A DNA stretch of 64,000 nt from Mesorhabditis belari. Lineage: Eukaryota; Nematoda; Chromadorea; Rhabditida; Rhabditidae. Of this stretch, positions 54,708-64,000 are shown one piece after another. Every line of letters begins with the position of its first letter. Position 1 is the stretch's first letter. The notes below the pieces were generated by a model. The model searched no databases. It saw nothing but the letters and a program-made list of their open reading frames with translations, and was not told where the DNA came from. Position numbers and translations under genes: made by a program. Location of the stretch: positions 62,001 to 126,000 of the forward strand of contig CAUEEP010000760.1 in the NCBI GenBank assembly GCA_958450365.1, in the 5' to 3' direction.

Positions 54708-57700
54708 TTATTTCAAAAGTACCTTCTCCTGGCGTTCGGGAAAATGTTTCTTCAAGAGATTTGTTGATTTTTTACGAATATTCTTGTTCGCATTGATTGT
54801 CCCTTCAACCAGGAAACGATAGTGAGCTGATGAGTCACAGTTCGTCTAAAAACAAATCGTTTTCATGCAATTTTAACCAGAATTTAGCTATTTTTCAGAA
54901 TTTTTAACCAGAATTCAGCTATTCAGCTATTTTTAATTGATATTACTTTTTCTTTAAATCCCAGCTTACCTGTTTGTCCTCAAAGAGTTCAACTCGTTCA
55001 TCGAACAAACCCTCGTCGAGTTCTACTTTGTAATAACCATATCCGATGTTGAAATTGGGGCTTTTAGGCAAGGAGCTCACCAGCAGCTTCAAATTTTGTG
55101 ATTCTGCAATGGAGGGAAGATTCTAATCCAAATTAAAGAGTCTCACCTTTCGGGAAAACTTTAATAGAGTAGTTATTTTTGCTGCAAAGCAAGTCTTCTT
55201 GGATAAACAAAGGAATATCCCAACGTTCACTGGAATTGATTCAATCAATTCAACTGCTCTATTGATCAATAATCTGTTTTTTTTAAGCTGTTGATCTTTT
55301 TCAAATGAAAACAAACCTTTTCTAACGCACTTGACTCTTATTGTAACATAAATTCTGATTGTGATGTGATATTGTGATAAAGAATCCAGTGCGCCTGGCT
55401 GGATTTGTTTACTCCAGTGTGCCAGGCTAGTTTTGTTTACTCCAGTGCGCTAGGCTAGGTTTGTTTACTCCAGTGCGCTAGGCTGGGTTTGTTTACTCCA
55501 GTGCGCCAGGCTAGGTTTGTTTACTCCAGTGCGTCAGGCTAGCTTTGTTTACTCCAGTGCGCTAGGCTGGGTTTGTTTACTCCAGTGCGCCAGGCTAGGT
55601 TTGTTTACTCCAGTGCGTCAGGCTAGCTTTGTTTACTCCAGTGCGCTAGGCTGGGTTTGTTTACTCCAGTGCGCCAGGCTAGGTTTGTTTACTCCAGTGC
55701 GTCAGGCTAGCTTTGTTTACTCCAGTGCGCTAGGCTGGGTTTGTTTACTCCAGTGCGCCAGGCTAGATGTTTACTCCAGTGCGCCAAGCCAGTTTTGTTT
55801 GCACTTTTAAGCCATACCCATTTCCGCTACTCGACTTTTGTGTCAGAATATAATTTTCCCCATTCTTTGAAATCGAAACAATTGGGTAACCAGCCTGAAA
55901 ATTTCCATGCAATGGAGAAAGATCGTTGTAAATTTATTGGATTGAGGAGAATGAAATGGCGCCGAACTTTAAAGACAATTTTTTGCTGATAAACATTAGT
56001 CGTATAAAGAAAATCTATTAGCAATTCATTTAAACAAGGCTTTCCTACAAATAACTGCAGTAAATTTCAAATGATGACACTATAATATTGGGTTGGGGAG
56101 AATGAAACTCGCGAAACTTTAAAGAAAATTTTTGCACGCATAAAGCCTTATTTAAATAAACGTTTTGTTTCATTCAAAGGGTCCACTATTTCTCTATAAA
56201 ATGACTTTTGCGAGATTCCATAAAGCTTTTCTTTTGTGGAGTTTATTGACTACCAAACACAGCTCGTCAAAATGGCGTCCGACTCATCGTTTGAACAGTT
56301 TCTTCCACATAAACCTCCTTTGGTGTCTACATAAAAAAGATAGAACACACTAAATTACATAAGTTGTCAAATTTTTTGGGAAATCCCTTGAACCGTTGTC
56401 TCTAGATGACAATTTATAGATTGTGGGAAAAAATGGCCTTTTGTTGAACTGAGGCACTGTTTAAGTTCTCTTTTAAATGTCATTTTGAAGAGAATTAGTT
56501 AGCCTTTCTACTGATATCAAACGCGTATCATTTGAAGAAGTCCTTTGATTGGAAAAGTTAGTAATTCCTTTGATTTCATTCTCCACAATCCAATATAGAG
56601 TGACCGCTAATTCTAGCTACAACTTTTTGAAAAAGTAGCTGCGAAATGTCTAATCTATTTCAAACCTGGAAAGTGTTCAATAGAGAATTGCAACCCTAAT
56701 TCTCGGCAACATTTATCTACCAAAAGCTTTCCGATTGGACTTATACAACTCATTTAACAAGTGCTTGAATGAGCGCTAGTCGACATCTCTTCAGCGCATC
56801 TTCAGCGAATCTGTTATTTAGCTGCTTTTCTCTATTAAAAGTCTGCTAGAAGTTTTAGAAATTTCTTGAATTTTTTGGCGCCATTTCATTCTTTTCAATT
56901 CAATACATATCTAAACACAAAACATTCTTAAAGCTTTACATAGACTTTACATCGATCTAAGTTATCAATTTTCTTATTGAGGGTTTGGGTAAGTCTAATT
57001 TAAGAGAAGAGCTTGCTTGATGAGTCCAATCGTAACCGAATCGAGTGATATTGATTTTAGCAAGTTCTCCGCGTTGATCTTGGAAAAACGTTTCGAAAGA
57101 GGCGAAGAATTGTGCAGTGACCACAGATTTGTAGGCGTTGGCTTCCAAGTATTCCTAAATCGATTTCAAAAATGAGCTGGACTTCAGAAAAGGATTAGAA
57201 TCAAGTGTGTTATAATCTAAATTTCCTTGTTTTTTGTTTTTTTAAAATTCCTCGTTCTTTTATATTAGGCTGTCCAGAGAGTCTTTTCGTTCCACCCAAG
57301 TTTTCAATTAAAGCAGCTACCAAACTTTTGTAAGGTTAAAATTAAAGATCAATAGCTTGAACTCGAGCTTGAGCTCGAGATCAATATTAATATCAACAGC
57401 GGCACAACTTTATATTTTGGCAAGTTTTGATGGAAGAAATTCTTGAGCTACCGTACTGAGTACCGAGTTAAATTTCATTTTTTCCGAATTCACGTTCTTT
57501 TAATTCGTTTATCAGCTTTATCTTATCATTATTTATCAAAACATCATGCATTTCTTCAAAATTTCAAATGAATTTTTATAAGACAGTAGACAGCCTACTG
57601 TATTTTGAAACAATTTCAAGTCTAAAAGCCTTTTATTTCTTTTGGAATCAGTTTTTGTTTGAAAATACACACAAAAATTTACTTTCTTTGAAATAAATTT

Positions 57701-60700
57701 TTTTACTACAGATAATCTTGATTGGAAAACTGATTATTACAAAACTTTTTATTAGAAAAAAGTCCTAAAAGAGCATTTTAATCTCTGGTGGTTCAGTTTA
57801 GAGGTTCTGAAAAACGAAATGACAAAATGACTTTTTGGCCAGCCTTCTGCCCAGGCTTCTGGCCAGCCTTCTGGTCAACTTTTGGCCAGACTTTTTGGCC
57901 AGCCTTCGGCCCAGGCTTCTGGCCAGCCTTCTGCCCAGACTTCTGGTCCGCCTTCCACCCAGGTTTCTGGTCCGCCTTCTGCCCAGGCTTCTGGTCCGCC
58001 TTCTGCCCAGACTTCTGGTCCGCCTTCCGCCCAGGCTTCTGGTCCGCCTTCTGCCCAGACTTCTGGTCCGCCTTCCGCCCAGACTTCTGGTCTGCCTTCC
58101 GCCCAGGCTTCTGATCCGCCTTCTGCCCAGACTTCTGGTCCGCCTTCCACCCAGGTTTCTGGTCCGCCTTCTGCCCAGGCTTCTGATCCGCCTTCTGCCC
58201 AGACTTCTGGTCCGCCTTCCGCCCAGGCTTCTGGTCCGCCTTCTGCCCAGACTTCTGGTCCGCCTTCCGCCCAGACTTCTGGTCTGCCTTCCGCCCAGGC
58301 TTCTGGCCAACCCTCTGACCAACCTTTTTGGCCAGCCTTCTGGCCAGACATTGCAAAGAATTAAACTCACATTCATGATATTCCAAAGATTCTGTTTACC
58401 GATCAACCCGTCGATCATGCACAATAGCAAGGCTCCCTATTTTTAACTTGTGATTCAAAATTTTTGTGATTCACATACTTTACCATATCGACTCCAAGGC
58501 GCTTGTACCAAGTTTCGCTTTGCCTGAGTTTTATGCTACGTTCTGCTAGTTCTGCTCAGTGCTGCTAGTACAAAAAACCTACGGCCACAATTGGCAAAGC
58601 ATCGTCTAGCATATCCCTCACAAAAATGGAATCTCTGATCAAGGCAATCTAAAGTATATATTTGCTCCAATACATGGCAACAAATAAGAACTAACATTGG
58701 TTATTTCATTGGGGAAATTTTGAAGCTGCCAATATGTTGCGAAACCCTCGTTAAGCCAATACTGATCCCAGGATTTGGCGGTCACCAAATTGCCAAACCA
58801 CTGAAAGAAAATGTTTAGCTCTCAAGTGAGACTCTCAAGTTTTATTAGCTTATTGAATTAGTCTTGACCACTTTTTTTGAACTTCTGTTTTGTCTCACTA
58901 AATAAGCGATTCACCAATTGGCTTACGGTTTACTTTATTATAGAGATCAATTGTTTTTCTACAAAATATTGTTGAAATATTACTAAAATATTCTGTTTCT
59001 GGTTTCTTATGAGGATGCGAAGTCGGGGCAAAAAGGGCGACGACTTGATGACGCGATTTAAGCACTTAGGTCCACAGAAACCTATCTTGGCGTCGATAGA
59101 TAAAAGATAGAGCACAAAACTAGGTGAATAGACAAATTTTCAGAATAATCTGTTCAGCCAGTTTCTTTGTAAAGCTTTTTATCGAATTTTTCTTACGAAA
59201 AACTAGTTTTTGCACTCGAATTTACTTGGAAACAAGTTCGAAGTTTCTTGACACTTACTTGATGAGCGAGCTCGTGCTGTGTGGTGCCAAAATCCATCTA
59301 AAACAAATTTTTCGATTGAAAAGTTGATGAGCTTGAAAAGTTGAAAAGCTGAGCTAAAACGGGATTTTCTTTTTTCTTACCCCATCACCGCCAGTTGTGA
59401 TGACACCCCAATTCTCCATTGAAAAACCTTCCCAGGGAGCCACAAAGACATCTGAAGTACTCGAGTAGGATTCAAAAGTAAAAATTAGGCTTTAGGCCTA
59501 CTTATTTGGAGTTAGAGTACATTTTTGTCAAACAAACCCATTTTCGGAAGAGGATACGATGGTCGCAGCGCGCTGCTTAAAAAGTTGAAGGTTTCATTTA
59601 GATATCGAAGGCCGGAAGAGCCATTTTTGGTAAACTCAGGCTCTTTCATGTAGATTGTCAACTAAAATTCGCAAGCTCTTACTTTAAGAAAGAAGCCATT
59701 TCACCGGAATTCCATTTGCCGCTTTTGTTGTTAAACTCTTGAACTCGGATAGACAGAAGGTGAACAAATAGGATGACATTTTTGGAGTTTTCTCAAATTT
59801 GCTAATAGCATAACCGTCAATCGTCTGGATTCTAAAGCACGGCAAATTTGGAACTTTTAAAAGTATATCTATTCGACAATGAATTACAAAACAACGGAGG
59901 GAACTTTTTCCCTTACTTACTCCTATTACCTAAATGTTCTTAAGAAAAAAACCGATAATGATGGGAAAAAGAACGGATTTTTCTGGCGGTTGGGATCGAA
60001 CCTTTAGCCCCTGACTAGGAGACAAGACTAGGAGACAAGACTAGGAGGCAAGACTCCTATCTGATCGGCTACGACGACTTTTGGAATAAACTGCACTAGA
60101 TTTTTCACTTTTCCAAAGGCAATTTTTTTGGGATTTAAGATAGGATTGGTTCTCTTGGCCTATACCCCGATTCAGTTTTCAATGCAGATCTGAACTGGCT
60201 TTTCTGCTTTACTGTAGAAACTCTATGAGCCCGCTAGAAACTAAACCTATCTGGGCCAAATCTAGCCTTGATCTGTCATTCCTACTCTGTCTGTTCCTGT
60301 ATATTTTTAGCATTAACCAACTGCTAGAAAAATAACTAAAAAGTGGAAAAAATTGGCGGTTTTTCGCCAGTTTTCAGTCATTTTTTAAGCGCTGGTTAAA
60401 GCTAAAAATAGAGGTAACAGCCAGAAAAATCTTCCCATCTTTTTACTTTAATTTGACCATCGTGGAAGCCACTGTTACGTTTGCTAGGTAACTTTTCACG
60501 CTAGTTGACGCGAAAGAATGTGGGGACTACGAAAGAATACGAAGAGACGAACACTTTAAATGGGAATTTCGAGCGCCCATAAGGTATTAAAGCCAATGGC
60601 AATTCCAGGCATTTACCGTAGTGTCTGTCAATCTTTTAGTGTGTTCATAGCAAATACAACTTCTTTCATTGAATCACAAAAAAGTTAAAGAGAACCCCGC

Positions 60701-63524
60701 GATGTGGGCCTGAACCCATCGGACCTGAACCCTGAACCCTCAGAGCTACAGATCCACGCGCTATCCCCTCGGCCACCTCCGGTGCCAGGTCCCACGATAA
60801 ATTTTCGTAAATAAGCCTTTTCATTCCTTTTCGTACTGTCGTTGAAAAATAACAAATTCACCATTTAACCTATGGTTTGTCCTAAATAAAAGATGCTCTA
60901 AATTATAAAAACTTATTATTTAATTTTTTTAAGTCAATCTTTTTTTTTTTTTTTATAAAAATTTTTTTTTTTTGTTTTTTTTTTTGGTTGTGGTGGGTTT
61001 TTTTTTTAAAAAAAATAAAAATATTTATAAAGAGATTTTTGTTTTTTATATTTTTTTTTATTTTTTTTTTTTTTTTAAAATTTTTTTTTTTTTTTTTTTG
61101 ACACCAAGATAGGTTTCCTTAGCCAAAGTGTCTCCGCATCATCGAACCGTCACCATTTTGACCTACCCGACTTCACGATCCCAAAAAAATCCAAGCATAA
61201 GACATTTTAAATCCGTTTTAATGTGATTTTGCAAAGAAATAATTGGCCTTTCTAATGACCCTGCAATTGGCCCATTTGTTTGTTTGTTTTAAACGAAAGT
61301 ACAAAAAGGAACGAAAAGACTCTCTGGTCAGCCCAATACCTTGACAGAAGTTTTCCATTGGAGAGTGCTTTGTAGCTTTTCGGATGTTTAATTGTAAGCG
61401 ACCATTGGCTCTAAACGTTTTAACTTTTGTACTCCAGCAATTATATTTTACCTTCATGCTAACATCGTCGAAACACGGCACATAGAGATGCGCGCCGAAT
61501 TCTTCGCCTTGAGTGCTCACATAGTACCTATTAGGTTGTTCGGATATAAACAAGCGTTACTAAACTTATTGTTGTGAGAGAAGCTCTTAAAACATGTCTT
61601 TTCTGTATTTAAAAGTACGTTATCTTGTGCATATTTGGAATCTTTTCAAACGGACAATTTCTTATTTTTAAGATCTTTTTTCTTGCTTTAGATGACTGAC
61701 TTAAAATATCAAGTTCGCGTCTGCCTACTTTACGACTTCAAACTGGGCAAAACAGTTGCGGAATCCCATCGAGATTTGGTCAAAGTATTTGGGAATGATG
61801 TATTGTCCGTAAGCCGATGCCGAGCCTGATTCCAAGGCTTTCGGAACGGCGATGAAAGTCTCGAGGATGATGAACACTCTCGTCAAAAATATCGTTGTCT
61901 ACCTCAAGCGGTAGACAACGATATTTTGAGGGCTGCAATCGAATCGGATCCATGTCAAACGACGCGTGAACTTGCTCGACAGTTTCTATTTTCAAATTCT
62001 ACCATTGATGAGCATCTCCACGCCATTGGAAAGGCGTTTTGGTGCGGGAAATGGCTTCCTCAGAAGTTAAGCAGTGCAAGCGCTCGTTTATATCCGAACA
62101 AGAATGAATTTCAAATGAATGAATTTCAAATGAAATAGTTGAATAAAATAGTCTTTTGAAAAGCTGGCTAATTATATTTTGAAATCACTTTCAATGTTAT
62201 TTTATCATAGTTGATTTTGGTGTAAATATCTACCGTACTCGACCATCCGTGTCGTTGTAGCTATCCCTTTTGATACCAATCGTCGCAAGTGCGACAGCAA
62301 GATTTGAATCTATGATGTCAAATTCAATCTAAAGAGGATTAAGAGATGCTGATTTTGTCATAAGAACCCAAATTTGATGCTTTGACGCTTTACTGAGAAG
62401 AGTATTTGAATGAAGATTTAGCAAATAAGGCTCTACTTGTTCCCACGAAACCTAAAAGTTCTTAAAATAACAGCTGACTTACAGGATTGTTTAGCAAAAA
62501 ATTCGACCTTATTTCCGTCGACTTTAACTTGACGGATGATGAGATTCTTGCTGTTCAAGAAGATTTCCCGAGTTTCATTCACCACTTCCACGGTGATATT
62601 GACATCTCCGCGAATCAATGGCGCGTGTGCACGTGGATCAGGCTCTATCTGGAAAAAGAGCTCATTTTGAAATATAATCTACTTAAGGTTGGTTTCAATA
62701 GTAGGTCATAAGAATTTGCAAGATTTCAACAAGTCTTTATTCTGATAGAAAGTACTGGAGAGTAGACATGGGAAAATTCCAGTTCAAACCAAATTCCACT
62801 CTCGTTTTGTCGGCCTTTTCTTGTCCGATTGCTCTGAAATTTTGTCTACAAGCTGAAAATGTCGATTTCTATCTGTAGACAAAATTTTGGAGCAATCGGC
62901 CAAGAAAACAAAGGTGGAATTAGGTTCGGGTTGGAATTTCGCTATGTCTAGTGGGCCAAATCGAATTATATGTGTTAAAATTAACTTTAGAATGGCTAAC
63001 TGGTTAACTCTGGAATAGCTAAAGGATAGTGTAGATAGAATTCCTGATTTGGAATTCTATCTACACTAGAATTCCTGATTTCTAGCTGTAGACAAAATTT
63101 CAGAGCAATCGGACAAGAAACGACTTTTCCACAAGAAAAGTGGAATTGGGTTTGGCTACGGTAGCTTTGTCAAGATCTCGCTTAACTTGCTCAAAATCTG
63201 TTTAGATCTCATTTACGATTTTTACAAAGCTTTTAAAACATTAAACATTATGGAATCTATAGAGATAAAAGGCAATTTATCAAGAATTATTTCATCTTTT
63301 GCAATCTTTCGCCGATCTTTTGCCAATCTTTTGCATTTATTTTAAAAGCCATACCGTACCCAAAGGTAAACTTGGTGCAAAATAGGAAGCACATTCCCAG
63401 GCAGCGGTGGGATGACGTAAGCTAAAAGTGCTTTGAAATGAATGCAGAAAACACACTAACCTCCAAGCTTCTCTTTTTGGCTGACTACTCGAGCAATGAG
63501 AAGCAAAACTACTGAAAGAAACAT
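54708..63524 (-). CDS. Secreted M1-family (gluzincin) aminopeptidase, short C-terminal region
   Basis: Twenty minus-strand exons: 63524-63461, 63421-63360, 62648-62508, 62451-62368, 62328-62234, 61527-61452, 61410-61340, 59831-59705, 59661-59538, 59451-59381, 59297-59259, 58800-58696, 58648-58579, 58551-58484, 58436-58371, 57154-57017, 55894-55818, 55229-55147, 55103-54970, 54845-54708. Total 1833 nt, giving 610 residues. A signal peptide ([15 protein letters not shown]) is followed by the N-terminal beta domain with [11 protein letters not shown] and WSLTIKHP, then [30 protein letters not shown] (GAMEN loop), HELAH at about 313 and the third zinc ligand Glu about 336 (LNEGFA), then WTHQAGYPIV and a WDIPLF beta domain. 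The enzyme would remove N-terminal residues from peptides in a secretory or gut lumen setting. The usual large helical domain IV is nearly absent, and the transition-state Tyr (SYxKGA) reads VDMGA here. Exons 3-4 and 14 have the weakest boundaries. Exon 16 uses a GC donor. Confidence 0.85.
55386..55798. repeat. 28-bp minisatellite with 84-bp higher-order period
   Basis: About 14 copies of TTTACTCCAGTGCGCCAGGC-type units in aminopeptidase intron 17. Three variants (GCGCCAGGCTAGGT, GCGTCAGGCTAGCT, GCGCTAGGCTGGGT) rotate in fixed order, so the array repeats every 84 bp. The open frames are by-products. Confidence 0.9.
56098..56593. mobile_element. TA-flanked MITE in aminopeptidase intron 16
   Basis: Inverted ends TTGGGTTGGGGAGAATGAAA and TTTCATTCTCCACAATCCAA, about 496 bp, no transposase. 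The ends resemble the mariner TIR group in this window. Confidence 0.8.
57836..58350. repeat. 24-bp coding-like minisatellite in aminopeptidase intron 15
   Basis: About 20 copies of TCTGGTCCGCCTTCYGCCCA plus four bases. Because 24 is a multiple of three, nearly all six frames stay open, giving eight-residue repeats (for example SGPPSAQA on plus and KADQKSGR on minus). The exons on both sides (58371 and 57154) join in phase without it, so I treat it as intronic. Confidence 0.85.
59988..60068 (-). tRNA. tRNA-like sequence with triplicated anticodon arm
   Basis: The minus strand shows TAGCCGATCAGATAGG (A-box-like), a TAGGA/TCCTA stem around a TCTTGCC loop, then two more tandem copies of the 13-bp TAGTCTTGTCTCC, and GGTTCGATCCC (perfect B box). 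It lies in intron 7 of the aminopeptidase gene on the same strand. Most likely a tRNA-derived pseudogene with a local tandem expansion. Confidence 0.45.
60695..60800 (-). tRNA. tRNA-like, class II-like (long variable region)
   Basis: The minus strand reads GTGGCCGAGGGGATAGCG (A-box-like), a GGATCTGTAGCTCTG arm, a GGGTTCAGGGTTCAGG variable region that is itself duplicated, and GGGTTCAGGCCCACAT (B-box-like, imperfect). The layout resembles tRNA-Ser/Leu or the nematode V-arm tRNAs, but the stems are imperfect. Probably a pseudogene. Confidence 0.35.
60811..61336. mobile_element. TA-flanked MITE at the 5' splice site of aminopeptidase intron 7
   Basis: The right end is an inverted TTGGGCTGACCAGAGAGTCT-type TIR next to TA at 61337-61338. 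The left end starts near 60811 with CTTTTCATTCC and GTCGTTGAAAAATAACAA, lacking the first bases of the TIR. The inner right part matches 42136-42376. A homopolymer-rich stretch (60930-61100) lies inside. Confidence 0.65.
60930..61100. other. Low-complexity poly-T stretch
   Basis: Almost only T runs with short A, G and TATA interruptions, including GGTTGTGGTGGG. It may be a real expansion or a consensus error. Confidence 0.7.
61531..62106 (+). mobile_element. Mariner remnant forming aminopeptidase intron 5
   Basis: Ends are TTAGGTTGTTCGGATATAAA at 61531 and an inverse copy ending near 62102. The plus strand at about 61692-62070 encodes a degenerate mariner N terminus: [41 protein letters not shown] and a HLHAIGK recognition-helix-like part, with an in-frame TGA. 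The catalytic half is deleted. Confidence 0.8.
62765..62950. repeat. Foldback repeat, related to 18117-18275
   Basis: The left part (AGACATGGGAAAATTCCAG, GTCGGCC, AATTTTGTCTACA) is mirrored on the right (TGTAGACAAAATTTT, TCGGCCAAGAAAACAAAG, TTGGAATTTCGCTATGTCTA). A further half-copy and a short hairpin (GTGTAGATAGAATTCC) follow at 63038-63150. All lie in aminopeptidase intron 2. Confidence 0.75.
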
Positions 63525-63810
63525 TTTAGAGTGTTAAATCTTTAAGTTGATCAACTTTTATATCAAAAACTTGGAATTGTTATTAAAACATTTAAAAATT
63601 GAATAAACAACTAATTTGTCACTTCAAATTTCAATGCTTTTTGGGCTTTCTTGCGTTTTTCAAAAAGTCTTTTCAAACTCTTATTCAATTTTTTTAGTGT
63701 ACATTGAATTTTTTCATTTGTCACCAATAAATTGCCTTTAATCAATTTTTATGTAACATAGAAAAGCAGCGAAAGTTTTCAAATGATCAAAATAGTTTAA
63801 TTTGTCTAGT

Positions 63811-63916
63811 TTATTGCATTTTACAGATCATGTAAGTTGCCCTGTCCCAACCAGCACTGTTCCAATACCAGCTTCCCCTTTGACAGCTTACAATCACTGG
63901 AGTTGAAGTTGAACAT
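63811..63916 (-). CDS. Probable last exon of a C-type lectin gene, runs off the window
   Basis: Minus-strand translation reads CSTSTPVIVSCQRGSWYWNS, then AGWDRATYMICKMQ and a stop, with AATAAA overlapping the stop. The C...W...YMICK ending is the usual end of a nematode CTLD. The exon would start after TTCAAAG at about 63917; the rest of the gene would lie to the right. A second open frame over the same bases makes this call tentative. The 63525-63810 interval shows no gene. Confidence 0.45.
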
Positions 63917-64000
63917 CTTTGAAGAATAGTCCCATTCACACTTTAAAACTTTTAAGACATGAAAATACTTCTCACTATAAGATACGATCTTTTCCCAGCA

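Noticed and set aside
54813..54850. CTGATGAGTC string suggesting a hammerhead ribozyme core
   Set aside because: The downstream GAAA box and closing stems are missing, and the sequence is coding in the last aminopeptidase exon.
55517..55810. A 97-codon plus-strand repeat protein
   Set aside because: It follows the 84-bp period of the minisatellite and lies in an intron of the opposite-strand gene with no splice or start context.
57793..58446. Several overlapping frames of 108-210 codons on both strands
   Set aside because: They are a by-product of a 24-bp tandem repeat. The flanking aminopeptidase exons join in phase without it.
1..64000. CRISPR arrays, operons with ribosome binding sites, rRNA genes
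   Set aside because: The window is eukaryotic. The tandem arrays have no unique spacers and no rRNA sequence was seen.

Overview
This is a eukaryotic nuclear window, almost certainly from a nematode of the rhabditid type. It is AT-rich, with many 40-60 bp introns that have GT donors and TTTCAG-like acceptors. Its genes are families that nematodes expand: secreted double C-type-lectin (CTL) proteins, multi-pass chemoreceptor-like proteins, lineage-specific protein kinases, an F-box-like protein and a secreted M1 aminopeptidase. All gene models here were built by hand from splice signals, reading phase and comparison between paralogues inside the window. No database search was possible.

Layout. 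1-9449 (+): a 5'-incomplete CTL gene (974-3915) and an intact 326-residue CTL gene (6934-9449), separated by a foldback element, a mariner remnant and a long-TIR MITE. 11148-14793 (-): an 814-codon protein kinase with a 541-residue C-terminal region I do not recognise. 16080-21502 and 25088-30169 (-): three related seven-TM-like receptor genes, two of them intact as modelled, with an intronless F-box-like gene (22639-23655, +) and a Tc1-like remnant between them. 32491-36457 (+): a possible small repeat protein and a second kinase related to the first. 36702-41790: a large inverted duplication that contains a single-CTLD gene (37984-39465, +) and a decayed mirror copy of its 5' end. 42540-46568 (-): receptor gene fragments broken up by foldback and pogo-like elements. 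48729-52267 (+): a third double-CTLD gene, 318 residues. 54004-54530: an RTE-like LINE fragment. 54708-63524 (-): a 20-exon M1 aminopeptidase. 63811-63916 (-): probably the last exon of another CTL gene.

Mobile and repeated DNA make up much of the rest: mariner remnants in several TIR families, three copies of one TA-flanked MITE, a piggyBac-like MITE ending in TTAA, CR1-like and RTE-like LINE pieces, foldback elements, tRNA-like sequences with pol III boxes, and minisatellites that nearly all lie in introns.

Biologically the window reads as a gut or surface, environment-facing cluster. It holds secreted lectins with GATA sites upstream, a secreted peptidase and putative sensory receptors, in a region that is duplicating and being invaded. 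The most notable points are two DNA transposons sitting exactly on splice sites of the aminopeptidase gene, a GC-AG intron in the same gene, the palindromic CTL locus, the kinase with its large unassigned tail, and tRNA-like sequences embedded in inverted repeats.
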